From NCBI RefSeq assembly GCF_037338445.1, contig NZ_CP147838.1, positions 2,852,001 to 2,916,000 of the forward strand: DNA of 64,000 nucleotides, in the 5' to 3' direction. The notes under the pieces are model-generated. The model ran no database searches. It saw nothing but the letters and a program-made list of their open reading frames with translations, and was not told the DNA's origin. Shown here one piece after another: positions 42,921 through 50,860 of this stretch. The stretch is from Salinibaculum sp. SYNS191 (GTDB taxonomy: Archaea > Halobacteriota > Halobacteria > Halobacteriales > Haloarculaceae). Each line of letters starts with the position of its first letter. The stretch's first letter is position 1. Made by a program: the position numbers and the translations under genes.

Positions 42921-44786
42921 ATGAAACGAACGTCTTTCAGGTACGTGCTACTCGCCGCAGTGGTGGTCGTCGGCCTGACCGTGCCGGCGGCGGCGCTCGC
43001 GGCGGGCACGGGACAGGTCGCTCCCGACGTCGATTCGGGCGCGGCCGTCGCCCCGCAGGCGACGCAGAACGACTCGACCGTGAACGTGACCGTCGGTCAG
43101 CAACTCTCGACGGTGCTCAGCGTCTCCAGCGACGAGGTCCAGACGGACTTCGAGAACACCGCGTTCGAACTCTCCGTCGAACGCCCCGGCGTCGAGGAGC
43201 GCGCCGAGGCAATCGCCGACCGCGCAGAGGAACTGCGCGAGCGCGCCGAGGACATCCGCGAGGCCTACGCCGAGGCCACCGAGGAGTACGGGGACGGCGA
43301 CATCGGCAAGTCCGCGTACGCCCAGCGCCTCGCGACGCTGAACGCCCGCGCGACGAACCTCCAGGCCAGCTACGACGCGCTCCAGCAGCGCGCGGCGAAC
43401 CTCTCCGCGCTCGAACTCCGGGCTGCGGGGGTCAACGAGTCCGCGCTCCGGGCGGCCGTCGAGAACCTGAGCAGCGTCAGCGGCAGCGGCGCGAAGGCAC
43501 TGCTCGCGCAGTTCACCGGCGAGGCCCGCGGCGAAATCGAACTGGAGACCGCCGACGGCCTCGAAATCGAGGTCGAAGGCGAGGACGGCGAGCGCTCACG
43601 CGAGTTCGAACGGCCGCGCGACGACGACCGGAACTTCACCGTCGCACAGGCCGACGCCCTGACGACCGCCCGTGACGCGCTCTCGACGCCCGACGACGGC
43701 CGCTGGGTGCTGACGAAGACGAAAGTCAAGGAGTACGAGGGTGCCTACGAGTTCGAGTTCGCCCTCCGCAACGCGAGCCAGACCGGCGAGGCGGAGGTCC
43801 GCGTCGACGCCTCGACGGGTGAGGTCTACCGGCTCGAAGAGGAAATCGAGGCTCCCGACGAGGACGACGAGGACGGCGAGGACCGCGACGAGGAGCGTGA
43901 CGACGACCGTGAACTGGCGCTTGTCGTCGCCGAGGGTGCGCCCGCACCGAACGCGACGGTGACGCTGCAGGTTCTCGACGGCGGTGACCCCGTCGAGAAC
44001 GTCGCCCTGTCCCTCAACGACGAGCAGGTCGGCACGACGGACGCCAACGGCACGGTGACGGTCAGCCTGCCGGAGTCCGGCGAAGCGAAACTGGCGGTCG
44101 AGAGCGGTGATGCGGAGGCCGAACTCGAATTCGAGTTCGAAGAAGACGACGACGAGGTCTTCCGGAACTTGCACGTGGACGCGACGCTCGACGACGGCAC
44201 CGTGACGGTGACCGTTAGCTACGACGGCTCGGCGGTCGCCAACGCCAGCGTCTACGCCAACGGCCAGGCGGTCGGCACGACGGACGCCGACGGGAGGGTG
44301 ACCTTCGCCGTCGACGCGAACGCGACCGAGGACCTCGAAGTCGAGGTCGTCAAGGGCGAGTTCGAGGCCGAACTGGAATACGACATCGAGAACGGGTCGC
44401 TCGCGCTGACCGAGGACGCCCGCGAGGGTGACGGCGACAAGGTCGAGCGGGAGGCCGAGGACGACGCGGAAGACGGCGAAGACGCCGAAGACGACTCGGA
44501 GGACGACGACCGCGAGGCGGACCGGGAGACCGAGGACGACTCGGACGACGAGTCCGAGGACGCTGAGACGCCGGACGATGACTCGGACTCCGATTCGGAC
44601 GAGGAGGAGACGGAGACGCCCGACGACGAGGAGACCGAGACAGCCGAAGACGACGAGGAAACGGAGACTCCTGACGAGGAGGAGACGGAGACGCCCGACG
44701 ACGAGGAGACCGAGACGAGCGACGATGACGAGGAGACGGACACCCCCGAGGATGATGACGAGACCGAGACGTCCGACGACGACTGA
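42921..44786 (+). CDS. Secreted, very acidic protein with helical, PepSY-like and two Ig-like domains
   Basis: A 621-residue exported protein. Signal peptide (RYVLLAAVVVVGLTVPAAALA); a helical region, about residues 85-190, with heptad-like Ala/Glu/Arg (ERAEAIADRAEELRERAEDI); a PepSY-like part (NFTVAQADALTTARDAL, VKEYEGAYEFEFAL, RVDASTGEVYRLEEEIE); two carboxypeptidase-regulatory or Ig-like repeats marked by VGTTDANGTVTV and VGTTDADGRVTF; and a C-terminal tail of about 130 residues almost wholly Asp, Glu, Thr, Ser and Pro. No C-terminal anchor is seen, so it may be released or held by ions. It is divergent from the membrane regulator at 41560-42696. Confidence 0.82.
   Translation: MKRTSFRYVLLAAVVVVGLTVPAAALAAGTGQVAPDVDSGAAVAPQATQNDSTVNVTVGQQLSTVLSVSSDEVQTDFENTAFELSVERPGVEERAEAIADRAEELRERAEDIREAYAEATEEYGDGDIGKSAYAQRLATLNARATNLQASYDALQQRAANLSALELRAAGVNESALRAAVENLSSVSGSGAKALLAQFTGEARGEIELETADGLEIEVEGEDGERSREFERPRDDDRNFTVAQADALTTARDALSTPDDGRWVLTKTKVKEYEGAYEFEFALRNASQTGEAEVRVDASTGEVYRLEEEIEAPDEDDEDGEDRDEERDDDRELALVVAEGAPAPNATVTLQVLDGGDPVENVALSLNDEQVGTTDANGTVTVSLPESGEAKLAVESGDAEAELEFEFEEDDDEVFRNLHVDATLDDGTVTVTVSYDGSAVANASVYANGQAVGTTDADGRVTFAVDANATEDLEVEVVKGEFEAELEYDIENGSLALTEDAREGDGDKVEREAEDDAEDGEDAEDDSEDDDREADRETEDDSDDESEDAETPDDDSDSDSDEEETETPDDEETETAEDDEETETPDEEETETPDDEETETSDDDEETDTPEDDDETETSDDD
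44560..44786 (+). repeat. Low-complexity acidic repeat tract (ETETPDDE units)
   Basis: Imperfect short tandem repeats of about 18-24 bases (gaggagacggagacgcccgacgac and variants) encode the ETETPDDE-type tail of the acidic secreted protein. Such tracts vary in length between strains. Confidence 0.8.
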
Positions 44787-44867
44787 CGGCGTTGGGAGCG
44801 CCGACACTCCGCGCCCGCTGTGTCGGGAGACGACTGATGACACACCCGCCATGGACGAACGACAAAG

Positions 44868-45650
44868 ATGACTGACGAATCGCGGACACAGCCGCTCCGG
44901 AGAGCGCACGGTCGCCACGCAGCCCTGCTCGTAGTGGTCGCGCTGCTGGTCACGGTCCCGGTTGCCGGGGCTGCCGGTGGCGTTGCACAGCAGACGGCCG
45001 ATGCACCGCCGGCAGAGCCGGGGTTCGTGGTGGACCTCGCCAGTGACGGCTCGGCGCGCGTGACCCTCGCGACGGCGTTCGACCTGACGACCGACAGCGA
45101 GCGCGCCGCCTTCGAGCAGTTGCGGGCCAACAGCACGCTCCAGGAGCGCCGAACGGCGGCCTTCGCCACGCGGATGGAGTCCATCGCCGACCGGGCCGAG
45201 GCGGAGACGGGCCGGTCGATGGCCGTCCGTGACTCGGCGATGACCTTCGCGACCGAGAACGAGACCGGCATCGTGGCGCTGTCGGTGACCTGGGACGGAC
45301 TCGCGGCCGGGGACGGTGACCGGCTGCGGGTCAGCGACCCCTTCGACAGCCAGTTCTCGGTCGACCGCCCGTTCCGCCTCGTCGGTCCCGCTGGCTACGA
45401 CCTCGCGACGGTGCAGCCCTCGCCGGCGACCCGCACGCAGAGCGGCGCGACGTGGCGGGCCGGGACGGACTTCGACGGCTTCGAGACGACCTTCGCCCCT
45501 GCCGGGACGACGGCGACCGACAGCGACACTCCGACCGCCGGCACCGACACGCCCGGTGAGCGCGGTCCCGGCTTCGGTCTCTGGAGCGCCGCGCTCGCAC
45601 TGGTCGCGTTCGCGGCCCTGCTGGCGACACGCCGCCGAGGTTCCCGCTGA
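44868..45650 (+). CDS. PGF-CTERM surface protein sharing the ectodomain of the membrane regulator
   Basis: A 260-residue exported protein. A signal sequence (HAALLVVVALLVTVPVAGAAG) leads to an ectodomain with DLASDGSARVTLATAF, VTWDGLA, LRVSDPF, GPAGYDLATVQPSPA and a late TDFDGFETTFAP. These align in order with DVAADGSARWTI, FTWTNLA, LAVGDLF, APDGYDVATVNPAP and REDFPDERPRVVFAP in the protein at 41560-42696. It ends with a PGF-CTERM signal (GPGF, hydrophobic helix, RRRGSR) in place of a helix plus winged helix. It is thus a surface-anchored copy of a receptor's sensing part. Confidence 0.85.
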   Translation: MTDESRTQPLRRAHGRHAALLVVVALLVTVPVAGAAGGVAQQTADAPPAEPGFVVDLASDGSARVTLATAFDLTTDSERAAFEQLRANSTLQERRTAAFATRMESIADRAEAETGRSMAVRDSAMTFATENETGIVALSVTWDGLAAGDGDRLRVSDPFDSQFSVDRPFRLVGPAGYDLATVQPSPATRTQSGATWRAGTDFDGFETTFAPAGTTATDSDTPTAGTDTPGERGPGFGLWSAALALVAFAALLATRRRGSR

Positions 45651-45733
45651 CGGTTTCCGGCCCTCCGCTCTGTTCTTCGTTTGCTTCCTTCCATTCCCAC
45701 CACTGCTTTTCCCGAGACTGGCGTAGCTAGGGT

Positions 45734-46132
45734 ATGGACGAGCCAGACGAGACTCGCGGCACTGCGCGCTACGTTTTCAGGGTCACCGTCCGTCTCGAAC
45801 CCACAGTCCCCGGTGTCGCCGTCGACCCCGCGGAGTTCGAGACCACCCTGTCCCGGGACGCGGACCCGCCGGAGGAGGAGGGCTGGCTGTTCTTCCGGGA
45901 CAACCTCTGGCGCGGCGACCTCGCAGATGCGGACTACTTCCGGAAACTGACCGAGGAGGCACTCGACGTCCCCGTGACCTCCGTGTCGTTCAGCGAACTC
46001 CGCACCGACGACGCCTACCTGACGGCGCTCCGGGGTGCCATCGCCTCGCACCTGGACGAGTTCAACGCCGACACCGTCGACAAGGCCCTCTCGACGTTTC
46101 TCGGCAGTTCGATACGCGTCGTCGACGGGTAG
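45734..46132 (+). CDS. LWR-salt protein
   Basis: A 132-residue soluble protein of the haloarchaeal LWR-salt family, named for the Leu-Trp-Arg in FFRDNLWRGDLAD. It begins with an acidic segment and the strand TARYVFRVTVRLEPTV. The family is restricted to halophilic archaea and has no established function. It stands 83 bases after the PGF-CTERM gene and converges on the acetyltransferase gene. Confidence 0.88.
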   Translation: MDEPDETRGTARYVFRVTVRLEPTVPGVAVDPAEFETTLSRDADPPEEEGWLFFRDNLWRGDLADADYFRKLTEEALDVPVTSVSFSELRTDDAYLTALRGAIASHLDEFNADTVDKALSTFLGSSIRVVDG

Positions 46133-46212
46133 GAGAGTCGGGTCGCCGTCCTCGGGAGTGTCGGTTTCGGTCTCCGAGACGGCGAGCGACGGCGGTCCTT
46201 GCCAGCCCCTCG

Positions 46213-46740
46213 TCAGAGAGAGCGGGCGTAGTAGACGGTGTCGAGGTCGGGTCCCCGGTCGTCGGGGACGCGGTGAACGAGTTCGAAGCCGAACTCCTCC
46301 AGGATGGCGATGTGGGCGTCGTTGGTCTCCCAGGTCTCCGTCGAGGCGAACGGCTGCTGGTAGTCGGTCGGCAGGTCGTTGATGAACACCCGGTACATCT
46401 CGGTGCCGATGCCCCGGCCCCTGAAGTCGGGGGCGACCGCGAACCGCACGACGTGGTTCGTCGGTGTGGACTCACCCAGCGCATCGCTCTCGGACAGCGG
46501 CTCGAACGAGAGCAAGCCCTTGAGCGTCCCGTTTTTCGTCACGCCCACCATCGGTCGGTCGAGACATCGCTGGACGTATCTGTCCATGTCCGTGCGGCCA
46601 CCGGTGGTGCCCTCCCGGGACAGCTCCCTGCGTGCACTATCGGTCAGCGGCGGCACGAACTCCTCGTCGACAGCCTCCAGCAGTCGACGTATCGACGCCT
46701 CGTACTGGTCTCGGTTGCGAATGAACTGAACGGTGGCCAT
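46213..46740 (-). CDS. GNAT-family N-acetyltransferase
   Basis: A 175-residue acetyltransferase. The acetyl-CoA pyrophosphate loop is visible in VVRFAVAPDFRGRGIGTEMYRV (motif A, RGRGIG), and the later AILEEFGFELVHRVPDD corresponds to motif B. It transfers an acetyl group from acetyl-CoA to an amine of an unknown acceptor. The ATG at 46740 (MATVQFIRNRD) is preferred; an in-frame reading to 46929 adds 63 residues of intergenic character. Confidence 0.88.
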   Translation of the reverse strand: MATVQFIRNRDQYEASIRRLLEAVDEEFVPPLTDSARRELSREGTTGGRTDMDRYVQRCLDRPMVGVTKNGTLKGLLSFEPLSESDALGESTPTNHVVRFAVAPDFRGRGIGTEMYRVFINDLPTDYQQPFASTETWETNDAHIAILEEFGFELVHRVPDDRGPDLDTVYYARSL

Positions 46741-46981
46741 TGTCCCAGTGAACGTACACAGTACCGGCCAAAATACTCCACGATTGTAACCGATTATCGC
46801 CCAGAATCTCGTCTTCACAGCGACATGTCTGTGTGACTCCGGTGAGCGCTCGCCACGGCGGTGCCACACGGATTGCGCTTCCTCTCCCTGCACTCGCCCG
46901 AACTCCCGTCGGTGGACGTCCGGACGCAATATTGGCCGTCAGCGCGAGGAATATACTCCGCGCGGACGTCGGGCGACAACG

Positions 46982-47101
46982 ATGTGTGACTGCCAGGGTG
47001 ACCCGGACACCATCGTTCAGAACGTCGAATCCGGTCGAGAACACCGACTCACGGTCGTCTGCCGCCGTTGCGGGGAACCCGTCGAGTACGTCGATGGGTA
47101 G
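46982..47101 (+). CDS. Small zinc-finger protein, 39 residues
   Basis: A 39-codon ORF, MCDCQGDPDTIV... ending in CRRCGEPVEYVDG. Two pairs (CDC near the start and CRRC at residues 27-30) can bind one zinc ion. The size and pattern match the many tiny haloarchaeal zinc-finger proteins, several of which affect growth or biofilm in other species, though this one is uncharacterised. It stands alone between the GNAT gene and the receiver gene. Confidence 0.6.
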   Translation: MCDCQGDPDTIVQNVESGREHRLTVVCRRCGEPVEYVDG

Positions 47102-47185
47102 GCCCTGTCGACGCTCTCTCGTGGGTTCTCGCACCTAACTATGTAGCATACGCCGACAAATGAGTGCCACCCAAACCGCTAGATA

Positions 47186-47569
47186 ATGAGTCATCACTCT
47201 ACCGCCGGGGAGCCACGGGACGGTGGTGACCCGGAGCCGACCGTTCTCTTCGTCGACGACGAGCGGGACCTGCTGGAGGTGTATGAGGCGCTGTACGGCG
47301 ACGACTACGAGGTACTGACTGCAGCGGGCGGGCAGGAGGCACTCCGGAAATTCGACGACGACGTCGACTTCGCATTTCTGGACCGACGGATGCCCGAGAT
47401 GTCCGGCGACGAACTCCTCGATGCAATCCGCGACGCGGGGTACGAGACGCCCGTCGGCATGCTCTCGGCCGTCGATGCCGAGGTCGCGGCCCCTCCGGAG
47501 TGTGCCGTGTACATCGCCAAGCCAGCGGACCGGGGGGAGGTCCGTGCCGCCATCGAACGGCACACGTAG
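47186..47569 (+). CDS. Stand-alone response-regulator receiver (HalX-type phosphosite)
   Basis: A 127-residue single receiver domain. The acidic pocket is VLFVDDERD (Asp24, Asp25), the phospho-acceptor is Asp66 in FLDRRMPEMSGDE, and the conserved Lys is in YIAKPAD (Lys112). The DRRMP phosphosite is typical of receivers fused to a HalX domain, but here the protein stops after the receiver with no output domain. It is thus either a phosphate shuttle or a shortened HalX protein. Several histidine kinases in the window have no obvious partner. Confidence 0.88.
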   Translation: MSHHSTAGEPRDGGDPEPTVLFVDDERDLLEVYEALYGDDYEVLTAAGGQEALRKFDDDVDFAFLDRRMPEMSGDELLDAIRDAGYETPVGMLSAVDAEVAAPPECAVYIAKPADRGEVRAAIERHT

Positions 47570-47704
47570 CGCGTGTGTCTGCCCATCGTCGTCGCGGTCT
47601 CTACTCCACACTCCTGGCCCAGTCGCCGGCCTGTGGCCGCCGCCCGATTGTGCCGTGGTATCACCCGACAGTAGGTATTTGTCGATTCCGGCCCTCCATT
47701 CAGT

Positions 47705-47914
47705 ATGGCACTCAGTGCACGCAACCGGCTTTCGGGGACGGTCACGTCAGTGACGACCGACGCGCTCACGGCCGAAGTCGTCGTCGAGTTGCCCGACGGC
47801 CAGACGATTACGTCGACCATCACGCGCGGGTCCGCCGACCGCCTGGAACTCGAAGAGGGCGACGCGGTCGAGGCAGTCATCAAGGCGAGCGAAGTGATGG
47901 TGAGCAAGGACTGA
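47705..47914 (+). CDS. Single Mop (molybdopterin/TOBE) domain protein
   Basis: A 69-residue single Mop domain: LSARNRLSGTVTSVTTDALTAEVVVEL and the later ITRGSADRLELEEGDAVEAVIKASEVMV. Stand-alone Mop proteins (molbindins) assemble into hexamers that store molybdate or tungstate in the cytoplasm. No molybdate transporter genes are adjacent. Confidence 0.9.
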   Translation: MALSARNRLSGTVTSVTTDALTAEVVVELPDGQTITSTITRGSADRLELEEGDAVEAVIKASEVMVSKD

Positions 47915-48152
47915 CTCCCGGACGCGTCCGACGCGGCGGAGTGGCCGTTCGTGACAGAACAATTTCAAAAGCGCCGTTGAGTGAGACGGCCCGTTTCGCT
48001 CCGCGGGCCCGAGGCCAGCACCCGAGAGACGCCTTTGCGCCGCCAACTCGCTCAAATGCGCTTTTGCAACGACGCTGGTAATATATCAAAAACTCTATAA
48101 TATTTATGTGGGCGGCGACCGACTGGTGAGATACGACGGACGTGACCAACCC

Positions 48153-48839
48153 ATGAATTCGACGACACACTCGGACGAGCAGAGACGCCACGCCACCGGT
48201 AGTGAAAGGAGTACCCCAGCGGACGACGCGAAGTCGCTGTCGGACATCCGGGACACCTACGCAGCGTACGCCGACTGGATGCACCGCTTCGAGGTGTTCG
48301 ACCGGGCCGTCACCGGCCGGTACCGCCGCGAACGGTTCGGTGACGTCGACGGCAGGGTCCTCGACGTCGCCTGCGGCACCGGGACGAACTTCCGGTACCT
48401 GCCGGCAGACGCCGACCTCGTCGGCATCGACATCAGCCCGGACATGCTGGAGAAGGCCAGGACCCAACTCGCCGACCTGGACGTGGACGGGACCCTCCAC
48501 CAGATGGACGCCCAGGACCTCGACTTCGACGACGACAGCTTCGATGCGGTGATTTCGGCGCTGTCGACCTGTACCTTCCCGGACCCCGGTGCCGCGCTCC
48601 GGGAGATGGAACGCGTCTGCAAGCCGGGCGGGACGATTCGACTCGTCGAGCACGGACGGAGCGCTCTCGGCCCCGTCGCGTGGTACCAGGACTGGCGCGC
48701 GGACGCACACTACGAGAAGATGGGCTGTCGCTGGGCGCAGGAACCCCGCGAGGTCGTCGCGGACGCGGGGCTGTCGATCGAGGATACCACGACCGGCCTG
48801 CTGGGCACGATTACGACCCTCGAAGCCGACCCCGAGTGA
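48153..48839 (+). CDS. Class I SAM-dependent methyltransferase (UbiE/Methyltransf_11 type)
   Basis: A 228-residue methyltransferase. Motif I is RVLDVACGTGTNFRYL, the acidic ribose-binding residue is in LVGIDISPDML, and the post-motifs are MDAQDLDFDDDSFDAVIS and LREMERVCKPGGTIRLVEHG. The order fits UbiE/COQ5-like enzymes acting on small molecules or lipids. The start at 48153 is used; the TATA box TATAATATTTA at 48096-48106 would give a start of transcription around 48125-48130, past the in-frame GTG at 48108. The substrate is unknown. Confidence 0.88.
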   Translation: MNSTTHSDEQRRHATGSERSTPADDAKSLSDIRDTYAAYADWMHRFEVFDRAVTGRYRRERFGDVDGRVLDVACGTGTNFRYLPADADLVGIDISPDMLEKARTQLADLDVDGTLHQMDAQDLDFDDDSFDAVISALSTCTFPDPGAALREMERVCKPGGTIRLVEHGRSALGPVAWYQDWRADAHYEKMGCRWAQEPREVVADAGLSIEDTTTGLLGTITTLEADPE

Positions 48840-48871
48840 GGCCGCGGCCCGGCGGTCACGGTCGGCAGGTG

Positions 48872-49090
48872 TCAGGCCCCTGCCCGACGCCGGCGCGAGA
48901 TGCCGACGGCCAGCGCGAGGATGGCGAGCGCGACCCCGACCGCACTGGCGTTCCACACCGTCACGGCGGTCGTCTCGCGGATGAGTATCCACAGGCCACC
49001 GAACAGGTATATCCCCGCAAGGAGCGCGAGAACCAGCGACTGTCTGCGTTCGATTCTGGCGAGTCGGTTCTGGAGGGCTGACTCGTCCAT
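48872..49090 (-). CDS. Small two-helix membrane protein, 72 residues
   Basis: A 72-residue protein with an N-terminal amphipathic or coiled segment (ESALQNRLARIERRQS), two membrane helices (about residues 18-36 and 44-64) and a positive RRRRAGA end. It converges on the methyltransferase gene. The family is unknown. Confidence 0.65.
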   Translation of the reverse strand: MDESALQNRLARIERRQSLVLALLAGIYLFGGLWILIRETTAVTVWNASAVGVALAILALAVGISRRRRAGA

Positions 49091-49151
49091 GTGTCCCGAT
49101 AATCAAGTCGGCTGACAAATTCCTTGCGGTGCTCGCTCCGGGTCCCGGGTC

Positions 49152-49694
49152 TCAGTTGTGGACTCGGTAGCGGAGTTCGACGATTCCGTCGTCCCGGGCG
49201 ACGGCGTCGCGCAGTTCTAGCGCCTGTGTCTCGTCGGTCGCGGGGAACAGCGACACGCCACCGCCCAGGAGCACTGGGATGAGGGAGAGACGTATCTCGT
49301 CTATCTGGCCTTCGCGCAGGAACGACCCCGCGAGTGCTGCCCCGCCGACCAACCAGACGTGGCCGTACTGCTCTTTCAGTTCCGTGGCGACCGACTGGAC
49401 GTCCCCGTCGCGGAACTCGACCGTCTCGGCGGCGCGGGGCAGGTCCCTGTGTGTGAGGACGTACGTCGGCCTGTCCCCGTAGGGCCACTCGCCGAAGCCG
49501 CGTATCTGTTCGTACGTCTTCGACCCCACGACGAGACAGTCCACGCTCTCGAAGAACGCCGCGTAGGCCTCGCCGGTCTCGCCACTCTCTGCTGTTTGCT
49601 GGTACTCGTCGAGCCACCCGACGCCGCCGTCCTCGTCGGCGATGAAGCCGTCGAGACTCGCCGCGATGTAGAGCGTGACCCGTCCGGGACTCAT
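49152..49694 (-). CDS. Dihydrofolate reductase-like (RibD C-terminal) protein
   Basis: A 180-residue protein of the RibD_C/DHFR-like family. It starts VTLYIAASLDGFIADEDGGVGWLDEY, typical of bacterial YwjB/YyaP proteins, and has LVVGSKTYEQIRGFG, PTYVLTHRDLP and the NADPH-loop segment HVWLVGGAALAGSFL. Members use NADPH, but few have a known substrate. The protein is too short to contain the deaminase domain of RibD. Confidence 0.88.
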   Translation of the reverse strand: MSPGRVTLYIAASLDGFIADEDGGVGWLDEYQQTAESGETGEAYAAFFESVDCLVVGSKTYEQIRGFGEWPYGDRPTYVLTHRDLPRAAETVEFRDGDVQSVATELKEQYGHVWLVGGAALAGSFLREGQIDEIRLSLIPVLLGGGVSLFPATDETQALELRDAVARDDGIVELRYRVHN

Positions 49695-49840
49695 GTGGAC
49701 CGTACGACGTCGAAGCGCTTGGCTTTGCGGGAACCGCTTCGAGCGAGCAGTCAGCCCGGACCCGCGACGCCGTCGCCGCGCGGTTCGACGCGCCCGGTAA
49801 GCGTCGCTTTCTTTTCCCCGACACCGCCGTAGCCGGGTTC

Positions 49841-50737
49841 ATGCCCGACAGTCGCCTTCCGCTCGTCGACGACCACCCGGTCGCGGCGTTCTTCCTCGGT
49901 GCATACGCCTACACGTGGCTCGTCTCGGCCCCTGCTGTCTTCATGGACCCCAGCTGGCCCGCGGCGATTCTCGTCGTCGCCGGGAGTTTCGGGCCGCCAG
50001 TCAGTGCCGCCCTCGTCACCTGGGCGCGGGGCGACGACGTCCGCGAGTGGGCCGCACAGATTGTCCGCTGGCGGGTCGGCTGGCGGTGGTGGGTCGTCGC
50101 GGTCGGTCTCCCGCTGGCCGCGGCAGTCGCAATCACGCTCGGCATCCTGGCCTTCGGGGGACCGGTCGACCTCGGGCGGGCGCTCCCGTCGCCGCTCCTG
50201 CTCGCTGGCCTGTTCGCCTACGCGATGGTTCTCAGCGGGGGGCTGAACGAGGAACCCGGCTGGCGGGGATTCGCACAGCCCCGGCTCAACGACCGGTACG
50301 GCGGACTCGGCGCGAGTCTCGTCGTCGGCGTCTTCTGGGCGCTCTGGCACCTCCCGTACTTCGTCATCCCGGTCACGCCACACTCAAGCTACCCGCTGGT
50401 CAACCAGGTCGGCTGGATCGGCGGCATCCTGACGCTCTCGGTCATCCTCGGCTGGCTCTACAACAACACAGGCAGCGTCCTGCTTCCGATGGTGCTCCAC
50501 GCCATGGCGAACACGGCGGACGTGGTCATCCCGCTGGCACCCGACGAGCTTCTCGTCGAGGGCGTCGTCGACGTCGGTGCGGTCGGTCTCGTCACGGCCG
50601 TCCACGTCGGCGTCTACGTCCTCATCGTCCTTGCAATCGTCGCGGTCTACGGCGCGGCGACGCTCGCGCGCGGCGACGCTCCCGACGCCGCTGACGCCGG
50701 CGGCCGCGGACGCGGCACCGGCGACTCGCCCGACTGA
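49841..50737 (+). CDS. CPBP-family intramembrane metalloprotease
   Basis: A 298-residue protein with about eight membrane helices. The CPBP (Abi/Rce1-like) motifs are present: motif 1 EEPGWRG (EExxxR), motif 2 FWALWHLP (FxxxH), motif 3 HAMANT (HxxxN). In eukaryotes Rce1 cuts prenylated CaaX proteins; in prokaryotes these enzymes act on peptides or give self-immunity to bacteriocins, and several haloarchaea carry many copies. The substrate is unknown. Confidence 0.92.
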   Translation: MPDSRLPLVDDHPVAAFFLGAYAYTWLVSAPAVFMDPSWPAAILVVAGSFGPPVSAALVTWARGDDVREWAAQIVRWRVGWRWWVVAVGLPLAAAVAITLGILAFGGPVDLGRALPSPLLLAGLFAYAMVLSGGLNEEPGWRGFAQPRLNDRYGGLGASLVVGVFWALWHLPYFVIPVTPHSSYPLVNQVGWIGGILTLSVILGWLYNNTGSVLLPMVLHAMANTADVVIPLAPDELLVEGVVDVGAVGLVTAVHVGVYVLIVLAIVAVYGAATLARGDAPDAADAGGRGRGTGDSPD

Positions 50738-50860
50738 CCGAACAGCGGTGGCCGGGACGCGGTGTTTCCCGTCGGTCGCTACTACCCGCCTCGATTCCAG
50801 ATGTGGTGGGAAACTTACAGGAAGTACACTTATGTGTGCCCCCGTCAGAATGACTATCGG

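Noticed and set aside
47993..48070. Possible small gene or RNA upstream of the methyltransferase
   Set aside because: The stretch has no ribosome-binding site, conserved fold or coding bias that I can see; only the AT-rich promoter after it is convincing.
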